A stretch of 64,000 nt of DNA from Bradyrhizobium diazoefficiens USDA 110 (GTDB taxonomy: Bacteria > Pseudomonadota > Alphaproteobacteria > Rhizobiales > Xanthobacteraceae), in assembly GCF_000011365.1 (NCBI RefSeq), contig NC_004463.1, positions 6,062,001 to 6,126,000 on the forward strand. Reading direction: 5' to 3'. Within the stretch, counting starts at the first letter, position 1; the number at the start of each line of letters is the position of its first letter. Under the pieces are notes generated by a model. It was not told the origin of the DNA. It saw nothing but the letters and a program-made list of their open reading frames with translations, and did not search any database. Of this stretch, positions 1 to 7,551 are shown piece after piece. Made by a program: the position numbers and the translations under genes.

Positions 1-110
1 ATGATGATCGGCACGCCGGGGCGGCCGGGCACGACGATATCGAAGCCGCCGCCGGCAAACGCCGTCGCGGGCAGTCCGATCAGAAAGGCTGCGAGCGCCA
101 GAGCGCGCAT
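1..110 (-). CDS. Exported protein of unknown function, 5-prime part only
   Basis: Only the first 36 codons lie in the window; the frame runs off the left edge. They start at an ATG (108-110) and encode a clear Sec signal peptide: M-R, a Leu/Ala/Phe core, and a likely cleavage after ATAFA at residue 19. The mature start, GGGFDIVVPGRPGVPII, is rich in Gly and Pro. Small secreted proteins with such starts are common in Bradyrhizobium but the piece does not define a family. It is divergent from the exported protein at 417. Confidence 0.6.
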   Translation of the reverse strand, partial: MRALALAAFLIGLPATAFAGGGFDIVVPGRPGVPII

Positions 111-416
111 GGTGGGATCCCGGTTGTCTGGAACACAACCTAACCGATCGCGGCACAGAGAGGGTTAAGGCCGGCTCACCAAATGCCGGTAAGCCTAACG
201 CGCAAGGGGCGCGGGCCGCTCAAATGCCGCAAGCTGCGCTAGCGAAGCGTTAACGCGGCGCAAGCTCGCCGCACGTGCCGGAGCGCGCAAGGTTGCGTGG
301 CACAAACTGCACATCCTGGGCGGGCTCACGTCGATGTGACCCCGCGTGCGAGAATCCGCGGAACGACTACCAGATGCCGCACTTAGCACAGGTCTCAACA
401 ACATGGAGAAAATGCC
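111..416. other. Intergenic region between two divergent exported-protein genes
   Basis: This 306-bp stretch must hold the promoters of the leftward gene ending at 110 and the rightward gene at 417. Neither strand has a convincing coding frame. Apart from an AGAGAGGGTTAAGG run near 156-169 and the ribosome-binding site before 417, I see no palindrome, repeat or recognisable promoter. Confidence 0.5.
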
Positions 417-869
417 ATGACGAGCCTGAAGCTTCTTGGCTTGGCCGCGATCGTCGCGTCCACGCTGGCAACACCGGCCTTCGCGCAAGCGACAGTCGAC
501 AATTCGGGCCGCTGCACGGGGCTCTTCCAGGATCCTAATTGCCAGAATCTCGGTCCCGGCAATGCGACCGCCGACCGCGCCTATCGCCGCCGGCACATGG
601 CCCGCGGCCAAGTGAATCCGAATGATGGAACACAATCGGGCTTCTGGCCGCTCGACACCGCGGGCGCGGTGGCTGGTGCGGCAGTCGGCACCGCCGCAAC
701 GATTGCGGCTGCACCGTTCCAGGGCTGGGGCAATTCCTACGCGCGCTATGACAGCGGCGGCCCCGCCTGGTACGGCAACTGGGACGCCTACGCAGCCCGC
801 AACGGCATCGTGTGCAGACCCGGCACATGGTTCAAGGGCGAAGACGGACGGCGGCACCTCTGCCAGTAA
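417..869 (+). CDS. Exported protein of unknown function, 150 aa
   Basis: The ATG at 417 follows GGAGAAAATGCC, a good ribosome-binding site. Residues 1-23 form a signal peptide (hydrophobic core GLAAIVASTLA, cut after PAFA). The mature protein has four cysteines (near residues 33, 42, 132 and 149), probably two disulfides, and an Ala/Gly-rich membrane-like stretch at about 82-100 (AGAVAGAAVGTAATIAAA) resembling a glycine zipper. The C-terminal half is Trp/Tyr/Gly-rich and ends in -HLCQ. It looks like a small periplasmic or surface protein. I do not recognise a named family. A strong terminator follows at 897. Confidence 0.7.
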   Translation: MTSLKLLGLAAIVASTLATPAFAQATVDNSGRCTGLFQDPNCQNLGPGNATADRAYRRRHMARGQVNPNDGTQSGFWPLDTAGAVAGAAVGTAATIAAAPFQGWGNSYARYDSGGPAWYGNWDAYAARNGIVCRPGTWFKGEDGRRHLCQ

Positions 870-896
870 GGCCCCGGCCATCAGGCTGAAAGCTTG

Positions 897-925
897 CAGG
901 CGGCCCGACGGGCCGCCTGTTTCTT
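897..925 (+). terminator. Rho-independent terminator after the 417-869 gene
   Basis: A perfect 10-bp stem (CAGGCGGCCC at 897-906 with GGGCCGCCTG at 910-919) with a 3-nt loop, followed by TTTCTT. It lies 27 bp after the stop codon at 869. Confidence 0.8.
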
Positions 926-1032
926 GCCGGCGAAACGCCACTGCCAGGTTCTGGCACTTTCCGACCAAGTCTGATATTGCGACGCCCGAGCGGGCGGACA
1001 GCTCCGGCACATGCCGAGCCCTGCCCCGCGTC

Positions 1033-1107
1033 GCCGGCTTAGCTCAGCGGTAGAGCAGCGGTTTTGTAAACCGAAGGTCGGGGGTTCAATCCCCTCAGCC
1101 GGCACCA
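1033..1107 (+). tRNA. tRNA-Thr (anticodon TGT)
   Basis: Cloverleaf read by eye. Acceptor GCCGGCT (1033-1039) pairs with AGCCGGC (1097-1103), followed by discriminator A and an encoded CCA (1105-1107). The D-arm is GCTC/GAGC. The anticodon loop TTTGTAA gives anticodon TGT, decoding ACA threonine codons. The T-arm GGGGG/CCCTC has loop TTCAATC. The outermost anticodon-stem pair is a G-A mismatch. No integrase or second acceptor-end copy is seen nearby, so it is not acting as an attachment site here. Confidence 0.95.
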
Positions 1108-1126
1108 GCGCTCGAGGCGGGAGCAC

Positions 1127-1540
1127 TCAGTCCGAATTCTTCTGCGCGCTGCTCTGCTGGAAATGCTGGGCGCCGGTGATTTCCACCCAGGCATGTTTCG
1201 ACTGCTCGAAAACCGATCTGATCGGTGCCGGATAGTTTGGATCCGCGATGGCGCCAACGGCGACGCCGATCATCGCAGGCAGATTGTCGGGTTTCCACCA
1301 GACCGTTGAACCGCAGTCGGGACAAAAATAGTTGCGGACCTTGCCGCCGCTTGCGGCTGTGCGGACGTATTCCTTCGACGCGCCTGAGATCGTGACGGCC
1401 TCTGCCGGATAGAAGGCACCGACACCGAACGGCGCGCCTGTTCGCCGCTGGCAGTCAATGCAATGGCAGGCAGCGACGAGGCTTGATGGCCCCGGAAGCG
1501 ACAGCGCAAGAGCGCCGCAATTACATCGGGCGTCGATCAT
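1127..1540 (-). CDS. GFA/CENP-V family zinc protein, 137 aa
   Basis: Member of the family named after glutathione-dependent formaldehyde-activating enzyme; most members are small zinc proteins of unknown substrate. The zinc ligands are all visible: C6-x-C8, C25-H-C27-x-x-C30 and C73-P-D-C76. The length matches a single GFA domain. I chose the ATG at 1540 because GAGGAAGGAATTTCG precedes it; the frame is open further upstream but that part does not look like the family. The stop lies 19 bp from the 3-prime end of tRNA-Thr, so the two converge. A second GFA protein of the same length is at 57012. Confidence 0.85.
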   Translation of the reverse strand: MIDARCNCGALALSLPGPSSLVAACHCIDCQRRTGAPFGVGAFYPAEAVTISGASKEYVRTAASGGKVRNYFCPDCGSTVWWKPDNLPAMIGVAVGAIADPNYPAPIRSVFEQSKHAWVEITGAQHFQQSSAQKNSD

Positions 1541-1575
1541 CGAAATTCCTTCCTCTGGGTTGGCCGGCGGGTCCT

Positions 1576-1633
1576 GCGGCCCGGATGGAGTGGAGCGCAA
1601 TACGGGACGGTGTTCCCGCATTCCGCTGCTTGG
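1576..1633. repeat. Degenerate palindromic intergenic repeat (GCCCGGATGGAG type)
   Basis: GCGGCCCGGATGGAGTGGAG, then a spacer, then CCCGCATTCCGCT. This resembles the dispersed repeat of Bradyrhizobium that usually reads TAGCCCGGATGGAGC and closes with the complementary arm. A shorter relative is visible near 45407 (TAGCCCGGATGGAGCGCG). Confidence 0.45.
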
Positions 1634-1705
1634 AGCGCGCTACGAAAGAGCTGTGCCCGTGTTTGAGATGCGAGTTGGATTGACCATGACTTCTCATCTT
1701 GCTCC

Positions 1706-1784
1706 GTCACTGCGAGCGCAGCGAAGCAATCCAGACTGTCATCGCGGAAAGACTTTGCGGTTGTTTCGCTACGCTCGCGATGAC
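1706..1784. repeat. Palindromic repeat, family A (GCGAGCGCAGCGAAGCAAT)
   Basis: The left arm GTCACTGCGAGCGCAGCGAA (1706-1725), continuing GCAAT, is complementary with a few mismatches to the right arm TTGTTTCGCTACGCTCGCGA (1761-1780), continuing TGAC. The spacer is about 30 nt. Related copies: 16186-16213 and 42682-42708. Confidence 0.75.
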
Positions 1785-1816
1785 GAGTTGGTGGAGCGAT
1801 GCACCTATGCTCGCCC

Positions 1817-3655
1817 TCACTCCTTCCCGACCTCGAACGCCAGCAGCACGTTGCCGGCCACGCCGCTCCACTGGCCGTAGCCGGAATTGGTGTAGAGCAT
1901 GCCGCCGGCGATGACCGGCCCGGGGCCGTCGATCGCGCCGCCATGGGCGGGGACGCCGTTCACGGCCGTATAGTCTCGCGCGGTATCGAACTCCCACAGC
2001 AGCTTGCCATCGGCTGTGGCGTAGGCGCGCAGGAAGCCGCTGACGCCGCCGGAGAACACGACGCCGGGGATCAGGCTGACCGCCGCCGACAGCGCGGGGC
2101 TGCATTGGAGGCGATCGCCGCAGGCGACGGGAGGCACTTCCATCGCAATTTTCCCGCTGGCGAGATCGAGACCGAACAGGCCTCCACCTTGGGTGGAATC
2201 CAGCCGCCGCGTGCCATCGTGCAGGAAACGCACGTCGGAGTTCGCGACGTAGATGCGGTCCTGATCGGCGGCCGAGCCCCATTCGCTGCCGCCGAGCGCA
2301 CCGCCCTTCCCGATCCGCGTCTGCCACAGGATCTTGCCGCCATCATCCGGGTCGAGCGCATGCACGACACCGGACTTCTGCGCGATGGCAAGAACACGCC
2401 TGCCATCGCGCAAGGTCACGAGGATCGGCGACTGGCCGAAATCGTGATCGGGGCCGTGCTCGTCAGGACAATTGGTCCTGTCCGCGCCGTAGCATGCCAC
2501 GATGAAGGCGTCCTTCGGGGTCGCCTGCTGCTTCCAGAGCAGCTTTCCGGTCGCAAGCTCGAACGCGAGGATCGCATCGGCGGTTGCGGCCGGCGGATTC
2601 GAGTAGGAATTGCTGGTCGCGACGTAGACGGCGTTGCGCTTCGGATCGACCGTCGGTGCCGACCACACCGCGGCGCCGGACGGGCCGAACAGCTGCGTGC
2701 CTTTCGTATTCTTGCCGGTCGGATGCGGCACTTCCGGGATCGTGTAGGCCTGCCACACCGGCTTGCCGGTCACAGCCTCCAGCGCCACCACGCTGCCGCG
2801 GAATGTGCAGCATTCGTAACTGGCTTGCGAGCCGGCGGCCTCCTCGAGCGAGGACACCGGGACGTAGAGCACGCCGGAGTGCAGCGTCGGCGCGCCTGTG
2901 ATGCGCGCGGCCGGATGCTCCTCGACCTTCGTTTTCCAGATCAGTGCACCGGTCAGCGCGTTCACGGCATAGGCATTGGCGCGCAAGTCACCGAAGAAGA
3001 TCACGAACTGATCGGTGCCGGGAAGCGGCGCGAAGCTGATCGCTGCGCGCACCGCGGCATCGGTCGCGAATGTCCACAGCGTGCAGCCGCTTCGCGCATC
3101 GAGCGCGTGCACCTTGCGGTCGGTGCCGCCGATGAACAGCAGGCCGCCCATGATCGTCGGCGGCGCAAAGGACACCGAGGCGCCGGGAAAGGCGTAAGCC
3201 CATTTCAGCCGCAGGCGCGGCACCTCTTCCGCGGTCAGCCCCGCCATGTCGGCCGGCTGGAAGCGGCTGTTGCCAGCGTCGACGCCCCACCCGTTCCAGC
3301 GTGGACCGTCAAGCGGCTCTGGAAAGCCGCGGACCTGCTGCGTGCAGCGTCCTTCCGCATCGGCTGCGACGCCGCCGGTCGCAGTCTTGCCAGTGACGAA
3401 GGAAGCAATCGCGCGGCGTTCCTCGTCGCTGCGCTCCTTCGCCATCGCTGCCATGCTGCCGGTGGTCAGTGTCCCCAGCACATGATCGAACGACATTCCC
3501 TGCATGGCGCTACGGCCCGGCACACGGCTTTGGGCATCGCCGCCATCGTGACATTGCGCGCAGTGGCTTGCGTAGAGCGCAGCGCCCTCCTGCTGCGCCA
3601 GCGCCGGCGCGCAGCACCAGATCAGCATGGCGGCAATCGCAACACTCGGTCTCAT
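1817..3655 (-). CDS. PQQ-dependent dehydrogenase with N-terminal cytochrome c (PVA-dehydrogenase-like)
   Basis: A 612-aa periplasmic quinohaemoprotein. Residues 1-20 are a signal peptide (cut before QQEGAAL). Residues 32-36 are CAQCH, the haem c site, in an N-terminal cytochrome domain of about 90 residues. The rest is an eight-bladed-propeller type PQQ domain with repeated blade motifs (for example DRKVHALDARSG, TGALIWKT, SGKIAMEV). A vicinal Cys pair, C282-C283 (YECCTF), is typical of PQQ alcohol dehydrogenases. The order haem c then propeller is that of polyvinyl alcohol dehydrogenase, so oxidation of an alcohol with electrons passed to haem is likely; the substrate is unknown. Start: ATG 3655 after GGAGCACGCC. 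No PQQ-synthesis genes are in the window. Confidence 0.85.
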   Translation of the reverse strand: MRPSVAIAAMLIWCCAPALAQQEGAALYASHCAQCHDGGDAQSRVPGRSAMQGMSFDHVLGTLTTGSMAAMAKERSDEERRAIASFVTGKTATGGVAADAEGRCTQQVRGFPEPLDGPRWNGWGVDAGNSRFQPADMAGLTAEEVPRLRLKWAYAFPGASVSFAPPTIMGGLLFIGGTDRKVHALDARSGCTLWTFATDAAVRAAISFAPLPGTDQFVIFFGDLRANAYAVNALTGALIWKTKVEEHPAARITGAPTLHSGVLYVPVSSLEEAAGSQASYECCTFRGSVVALEAVTGKPVWQAYTIPEVPHPTGKNTKGTQLFGPSGAAVWSAPTVDPKRNAVYVATSNSYSNPPAATADAILAFELATGKLLWKQQATPKDAFIVACYGADRTNCPDEHGPDHDFGQSPILVTLRDGRRVLAIAQKSGVVHALDPDDGGKILWQTRIGKGGALGGSEWGSAADQDRIYVANSDVRFLHDGTRRLDSTQGGGLFGLDLASGKIAMEVPPVACGDRLQCSPALSAAVSLIPGVVFSGGVSGFLRAYATADGKLLWEFDTARDYTAVNGVPAHGGAIDGPGPVIAGGMLYTNSGYGQWSGVAGNVLLAFEVGKE

Positions 3656-3757
3656 GGCGTGCTCCGGAATCGTCACCGCAACGCGAGATGGCTTCATGCA
3701 ACCCAAAGTGTAGCGCGACGGCATTCGCGGAGGCAACGGGCGTCCCGCGTGCGTCCG

Positions 3758-4471
3758 TCACATCCCCGTGGCAATGCGGATGCGATCGGGCAATTCATCC
3801 AGCCGCCAGAGCCCGAGGCTCTTGTCGCGCCAGCCACCGCCGCCCTCCTCGCAGCGCTCGTTGATCAGTTCGCGCGGCGCCGGCCAGTTGAACGGCGCCG
3901 TCGCCATGTTCAGCGCGCGCCAGTCGCCGTCCTCGCAGTCGCGATTTGCATCCCATTCGGGAAACGTCGTGACCAGCAGGAAGCGCGCGCCGCTCGCACG
4001 AAAGTTCGTGACGGCGCGAGCGATGTTATCGAAGCTCAAATGAACCAAGCAGTCACGGCACAGGATCAGGTCGACGGCCGGCAGCGCATCGCGCGTGATG
4101 TCTGCAATGAGAAAGCGGCCGGACAATTCACCGCGCGCCACACGCTCTTTGTTGGCCTCGATCAGCGACGGCACGATGTCGATGCCGGTGTAGTCGAGAT
4201 CGAGCTTCATGCGGCCGATCCAGCCCGCATCGCCGCAGGGCGCATCCAGCAGCGAGCGCGCGCCGAGCCGTTGCAGCAGTGCAGGAAGCACGTCCCGGAT
4301 CGCGGCCGTGGCGGGATCCTCCGAGCCGAGGCCCGAGACCGAGCTGGCCGCGCCCCACAGGTTCGTTTTCTCGATCCGCTCGAACCGCGCGGCGAGATCG
4401 AGGCCGGCAAAATTCTCGCGGTCGGCAGCAAAGCGTTCGTGGGCGAGCACGGGCGGACGGTTGGGGATCAT
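3758..4471 (-). CDS. Class I SAM-dependent methyltransferase, 237 aa
   Basis: Rossmann-type methyltransferase. Motif I is LLDAPCGDAGW at residues 74-84 and binds SAM; the acidic end of strand 2 is TGIDIV at 95-100. An LxLCRDCLVHLS segment near 137-148 is at the position of the post-motif IV strand. The family includes enzymes acting on small molecules and glycans; the substrate cannot be read from sequence. The ATG at 4471 has GGAAG upstream. It lies 102 bp upstream of the PQQ dehydrogenase and 80 bp downstream of another methyltransferase, all on the minus strand; an operon is possible but the gaps are large. Confidence 0.8.
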   Translation of the reverse strand: MIPNRPPVLAHERFAADRENFAGLDLAARFERIEKTNLWGAASSVSGLGSEDPATAAIRDVLPALLQRLGARSLLDAPCGDAGWIGRMKLDLDYTGIDIVPSLIEANKERVARGELSGRFLIADITRDALPAVDLILCRDCLVHLSFDNIARAVTNFRASGARFLLVTTFPEWDANRDCEDGDWRALNMATAPFNWPAPRELINERCEEGGGGWRDKSLGLWRLDELPDRIRIATGM

Positions 4472-4551
4472 CGGACGCTTCCAAATCCAGATTCCATCGC
4501 GAGCGCAGTCTACACGCGAAACGTCGCGTCAGAAATCACAGGCCTTTCCAC

Positions 4552-5271
4552 TCAAGCCGGCTTCTGCCACTCCATCATGTGAAAGTAGGGCACCCGGCGA
4601 TGAAGGTCGTTTCTGCGGGGGTCGCCGCTTGTGGGCTCCGGTTCGACAAACAGTCGCAGCTGGAGGCCGTGGTCGAGCAGCAGCGTCATGTAGGTGCCGA
4701 GCGGACGATGCCAGTTCTGGAGCCGGATGCCGCGCCAGCTCAGCCAGATCGGGCGCTCGTCCATGTAGTGATCGATGGCGAAGCGCATCTCGCCCTTGCG
4801 GTCACGTGCCCAGCCGTCGGGCTGGCCCGCGGTGTTGAAGCTGGTCAGATTGGCGATGAGCAGCGTGCCGCCCGGCCGGAGCGCCCCCACCATCTTCGCG
4901 ATCGCCGTACCGAGATCGGGAATGTCAATCAGGCTGAGATAGCTGACCACCAGATCGAAACACGCATCGATATCCATCGTCTCGGCACGACCGAGCCGAT
5001 AATCCCCGCGGGGGTCGAGCTCCCTAGCGCGCGCGAGTAGCGCCTCGGTCGGATCGATGCCGGTGGTGCGGATGCCGGCGCGCTGCATGATGCGGCAGAA
5101 GCGTCCCTCCCCGCAGCCGACGTCGAGCGCATTGCGGAAACCGCGGCCCTCGATCCGCGCGCGCATCGGCGCATCCAGCACGAAGCGGCGGCCGTAGTCG
5201 CCGTCCTCACCCTGCTCGATGATCCAGGCGGCCGCGGACGCGGCCCAGCCGTCGTCGACATCGTCGGTCAT
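4552..5271 (-). CDS. Class I SAM-dependent methyltransferase, 239 aa
   Basis: Second Rossmann methyltransferase in a row, not closely similar to its neighbour. Motif I is ALDVGCGEGRF at residues 48-58; the ribose-binding acidic residue is in TTGIDPTEALL (69-79); LRPGGTLLIANL (about 130-141) is the usual motif III region. The C-terminal part contains DHYMDERPIWLSWRG, a layout seen in UbiE/Coq5-like proteins (Methyltransf_11/25). Translation starts at ATG 5271. Substrate unknown. The pair could modify the same product, but nothing in the sequence proves that. Confidence 0.8.
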   Translation of the reverse strand: MTDDVDDGWAASAAAWIIEQGEDGDYGRRFVLDAPMRARIEGRGFRNALDVGCGEGRFCRIMQRAGIRTTGIDPTEALLARARELDPRGDYRLGRAETMDIDACFDLVVSYLSLIDIPDLGTAIAKMVGALRPGGTLLIANLTSFNTAGQPDGWARDRKGEMRFAIDHYMDERPIWLSWRGIRLQNWHRPLGTYMTLLLDHGLQLRLFVEPEPTSGDPRRNDLHRRVPYFHMMEWQKPA

Positions 5272-5368
5272 GGGCTGCCTTCGAAGGGGCGCGGACGCCG
5301 AACGCCGCGGGGACGGCTACTGATCACAGATTGGATCAGAATTCAACATCAGGTAGCATGCGCACCCG

Positions 5369-5482
5369 ATGCGCCCTACCACGCCCAAAGAGAAGGCCAG
5401 GATCGCCGCCGGCGCGATTACGGCCGTCGTCATGACGGCCATGCTGTTCGTCATCGCGCTAGCGTTGCTGCTGCCGCAATAG
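5369..5482 (+). CDS. Possible 37-aa single-span membrane protein
   Basis: A short frame from ATG 5369 to TAG 5482 encodes a basic N-terminus (MRPTTPKEKARIA) followed by one hydrophobic helix of about 20 residues (TAVVMTAMLFVIALALLL) ending in PQ. This charge pattern suits an inner-membrane miniprotein with its N-terminus inside. There is only a weak AGG upstream. Its stop is 34 bp from the end of the decayed chemotaxis gene on the other strand. A frame on the minus strand over the same bases is also open, so I am not certain which, if either, is used. Confidence 0.4.
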   Translation: MRPTTPKEKARIAAGAITAVVMTAMLFVIALALLLPQ

Positions 5483-5516
5483 AGACTCTTGGCGCGGCGG
5501 ATGCCGCCGCGCGGAC

Positions 5517-6048
5517 TCAGGCGGCACGCACCGTCCGGAGGAATTTTCCGACTTCGTCCTTCAGCCGGTTGCTGTCGGTCGCCAGCATCTTTGCGGTCGA
5601 GAGCACCTGCAAGGAGGCCGAGCCGGTTTCGGCCGCGCCGCGCTGCACGTCGGTGACGTTCGAGGAGATCTGCTGGGTGCCGTGGGCGGCCTGCTGCACG
5701 TTGCGCGAGATCTCCTGAGTCGCGGCGCCCTGCTCCTCGACCGCCGCGGGAATGGTCGAGGACACTTCCGAGAGCCGCTCGATCGTCGCGGAGATGTCGC
5801 GGATCGCGTTCACCGATTCCTGGGTCGCGGTCTGGATGCCGGAAATCTGCAGGCTGATCTCGTTGACCGAGGAGGACAGCTCTTCCGTGGCGGTAGCAAC
5901 CGACTGCACGGACCATGTCGCGGCGACGCTGCTCGGCCGCCTGCTTCTCGGCTTCGGCCTGCGCCGCCTTGAGCCGCTCCACTTCGAGTCCGTTGGACTT
6001 GAACTCTTCGACCGTCCTGGCCACGTCGCCGATCTGGTGCGGAACCAA
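5517..6048 (-). pseudogene. Remnant of a methyl-accepting chemotaxis protein
   Basis: Read on the minus strand, 6048 to about 5905 gives a HAMP tail and linker (IGDVARTVEEFKSNGLEVER then LKAAQAEAEKQAAEQRRRDM). The frame then changes, and about 5902 to 5517 gives a receptor C-terminus (VQSVATATEELSSSVNEIS... to KFLRTVRAA). Compared with the usual Bradyrhizobium receptor, the ligand-binding part, about 70 residues after RRRDM, and the whole signalling hairpin between SVNEIS and GIQTATQESV are missing. Both junctions are internal deletions and the first also breaks the frame. No CheA/CheW-binding tip remains, so it cannot signal. Confidence 0.8.
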
Positions 6049-6074
6049 GCACGTACGTCGCTCGTTCTTGCCCC

Positions 6075-6293
6075 ATGCGGATCAGGGCAGACCATCGAGA
6101 CATATTCTTGCTGGGGGCGGTGACGCTGTGCTGCGTCGTCGTAGCCGGCGCTCTTGCGCTGTACGAGCCCGTCTTTGGACAGGCTCCGGAGAGGCAGGTC
6201 GCCGACAGCAGGCCGGTCGAGGCCGCAGCCCCGGCGGCGGTCCGGGTGGTCGGTGCGCCCTTCGTGCCCAACGTCAACCCGCGAGAGCGATAG
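6075..6293 (+). CDS. Small membrane-anchored protein, 72 aa
   Basis: Starts at ATG 6075. Residues 10-30 (IFLLGAVTLCCVVVAGALALY) form one transmembrane helix; the tail is periplasmic, Pro/Ala-rich, and ends in VVGAPFVPNVNPRER. A helix followed by a short GAPFVPN-type tail recurs in small Bradyrhizobium proteins. Function unknown. It overlaps the region where the lost 5-prime end of the chemotaxis gene would have been, so it may have moved next to the deletion. It converges on the 59-aa gene at 6297 with 3 bp between the stop codons. Confidence 0.55.
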   Translation: MRIRADHRDIFLLGAVTLCCVVVAGALALYEPVFGQAPERQVADSRPVEAAAPAAVRVVGAPFVPNVNPRER

Positions 6294-6296
6294 CAC

Positions 6297-6476
6297 TCAC
6301 CTCTGGGATGTGCCCTTCGGAGACGTGCCCTCGCCCTCCCCGGGCTGGCCATGGGCCCGCGCCAATTCCTCGGCGAACGCGATCACCTCCGCCCGCTTGT
6401 CGGGCGGCAGCGACAGGAACGCGCGAACGAGCCTCAATCCTTCGGCTTCATCCGCCTGCTCTTTTCCGGCATCCAT
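6297..6476 (-). CDS. Small acidic helical protein, 59 aa
   Basis: ATG at 6476, TGA at 6297-6299. The protein starts MDAGKEQADEAEGLRLVRAF, followed by LSLPPDKRAEVIAFAEELAR, then a Gly/Ser tail. It is soluble, acidic and almost all helix. The core LPPDKRAEVIAFAEEL resembles short regulator-like or antitoxin-like helical proteins, but I cannot assign a family. Codon use (G/C at third positions) fits a real gene. It is divergent from the gene at 6581. Confidence 0.55.
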   Translation of the reverse strand: MDAGKEQADEAEGLRLVRAFLSLPPDKRAEVIAFAEELARAHGQPGEGEGTSPKGTSQR

Positions 6477-6580
6477 CCGCCCACTGTCGGGCGACCGGGA
6501 AAAATATGCAATCCCTCGGAGGATATCTTCTTGATTCGTCCCTCGAGCTTTGGTGGAGTACCCCTAACGGGGGGTGGCCC

Positions 6581-6970
6581 ATGAAGTGGATCCGAGAGCG
6601 CGACGCATTGATCGCGCAGACACTGGCCTTCGTCCAATCGGTAACCGGCAAGAAGGATGACCTCCATCCGCCGGAAAGCCCGCCTGCTGCATTCGCGGTG
6701 ACCACGGAAATCGTGACCGTGCAGGCCATCGCGATCGAAACCGACCCGCCACCGGCCGTATCTCCGCCCGCCCCTCAAGCTCGGCCCGTCCAGGTCCCGC
6801 CGCCCCGCACGGGTGGCGATTTCCGTACCGAGATGCAGGCCAGGATCGCAAATTTCCGCAAGCATCAGGAGCGGTTCGAGCGCGAGCGCGAGGAATATTG
6901 CGCGGCGACCCTGACAAAAGTCCGCGCCGCCATCCGCGACGCCGGCCCTCCTCCACCGGCCGCCAAGTAA
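6581..6970 (+). CDS. Conserved hypothetical cytoplasmic protein, 129 aa
   Basis: ATG 6581 lies just after the G-rich stretch GGGGGGTGGCCC. The N-terminal 28 residues (MKWIRERDALIAQTLAFVQS, then VTGKKDDL) look conserved and helical; a Pro/Ala-rich linker (about 30-85) follows, then a charged C-terminal helix (RTEMQARIANFRKHQERFER and EREEYCAATLTKVRAAI). No signal peptide or membrane span. I recall proteins with the same N-terminus in Bradyrhizobium, all unnamed. Function unknown. Confidence 0.65.
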   Translation: MKWIRERDALIAQTLAFVQSVTGKKDDLHPPESPPAAFAVTTEIVTVQAIAIETDPPPAVSPPAPQARPVQVPPPRTGGDFRTEMQARIANFRKHQERFEREREEYCAATLTKVRAAIRDAGPPPPAAK

Positions 6971-6992
6971 GGCAGGCCGTCCGTCTGGCGAC

Positions 6993-7100
6993 CTACAGCC
7001 AGGACCAAACCAGCCAGAGATTGGCTGCGCAGGCGCCGAGCAGCGCCACTGTCAGCGGCAGGAGCATGTGCCCGCAGGAGGTTTTCAGGTCGCTCGTCAT
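6993..7100 (-). CDS. Possible 35-aa membrane protein
   Basis: A short minus-strand frame, ATG at 7098-7100 and TAG at 6993-6995. It encodes MTSDLKTSCGHMLLPLTVAL and then LGACAANLWLVWSWL: a polar N-terminus and one hydrophobic helix rich in Trp near its end. Third codon positions are mostly G or C, as in real genes here. The ribosome-binding site is poor. Length and make-up fit inner-membrane miniproteins. The role is unknown. Confidence 0.45.
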   Translation of the reverse strand: MTSDLKTSCGHMLLPLTVALLGACAANLWLVWSWL

Positions 7101-7275
7101 GGCCGAAAACATCCGCTGATTCCGGCCGGAGAGTCCCAGGGATTCTTTTTTTGGAGATTCAGGACTCGTTTACGACTCAAGGACCCCGGGCACCGCGATC
7201 ACGGCGCCGTGATCAACCGCCGGCCGGAACCCCTCGCCATTGAAGTCGTTAACGCGCTTTCCGGGAGCGGGAAGA

Positions 7276-7530
7276 ATGCCCTACGCCCTGTTTTGCAACG
7301 ATGCCCAGATCAGCAAGGCCTATCCTGATGAGTCCGACGTCTGGAAATTGGCGCAGCGGAGCGGTCTCGTCGTGGATGTCAGCGCCGACGACAACCGTGC
7401 CGGGCCGCGGCGTGTGCTCGACAACGACTACGAGATTAAGCCCTGCCGGGCAGCGCAGGGCGAGGACCCCGCCACGAACAAGGCGGAGGCCGAGCGCCAG
7501 TCCAGGATAGAGCTTCAGTTGAATTTGTAA
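7276..7530 (+). CDS. Conserved hypothetical protein, 84 aa
   Basis: ATG 7276 follows GGGAGCGGGAAGA, a strong ribosome-binding site, so I prefer it to the upstream ATG at 7240. The protein begins MPYALFCNDAQISKAYPDES, then DVWKLAQRSGLVVDV, then RRVLDNDYEIKPC and a charged tail. It is soluble and single-domain. I recall similar proteins across Bradyrhizobium annotated only as hypothetical; the conserved part is the N-terminal 60 residues. The stop is 21 bp from the stop of the convergent gene at 7552. Confidence 0.7.
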   Translation: MPYALFCNDAQISKAYPDESDVWKLAQRSGLVVDVSADDNRAGPRRVLDNDYEIKPCRAAQGEDPATNKAEAERQSRIELQLNL

Positions 7531-7551
7531 GGTCGGGCCGGAAGCCGGGGT

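Noticed and set aside
1033..1107. tRNA-Thr as an integration site of a genomic island
   Set aside because: No integrase and no repeat of the tRNA 3-prime end was found within the window.
1706..1784. CRISPR repeats or insertion-sequence ends
   Set aside because: The palindromes are spaced kilobases apart, have no regular spacers, no cas genes and no transposase.
1799..4582. A 927-codon plus-strand frame over the PQQ dehydrogenase and methyltransferase
   Set aside because: It is rich in Arg, Ala, His and Gly with no domain, while the minus strand codes well-formed proteins over the same bases.
5369..5482. A minus-strand membrane peptide over the same bases as the 37-aa frame
   Set aside because: It is open but ends in a Cys-rich tail that does not look like a membrane protein; I kept the plus-strand reading at low confidence.
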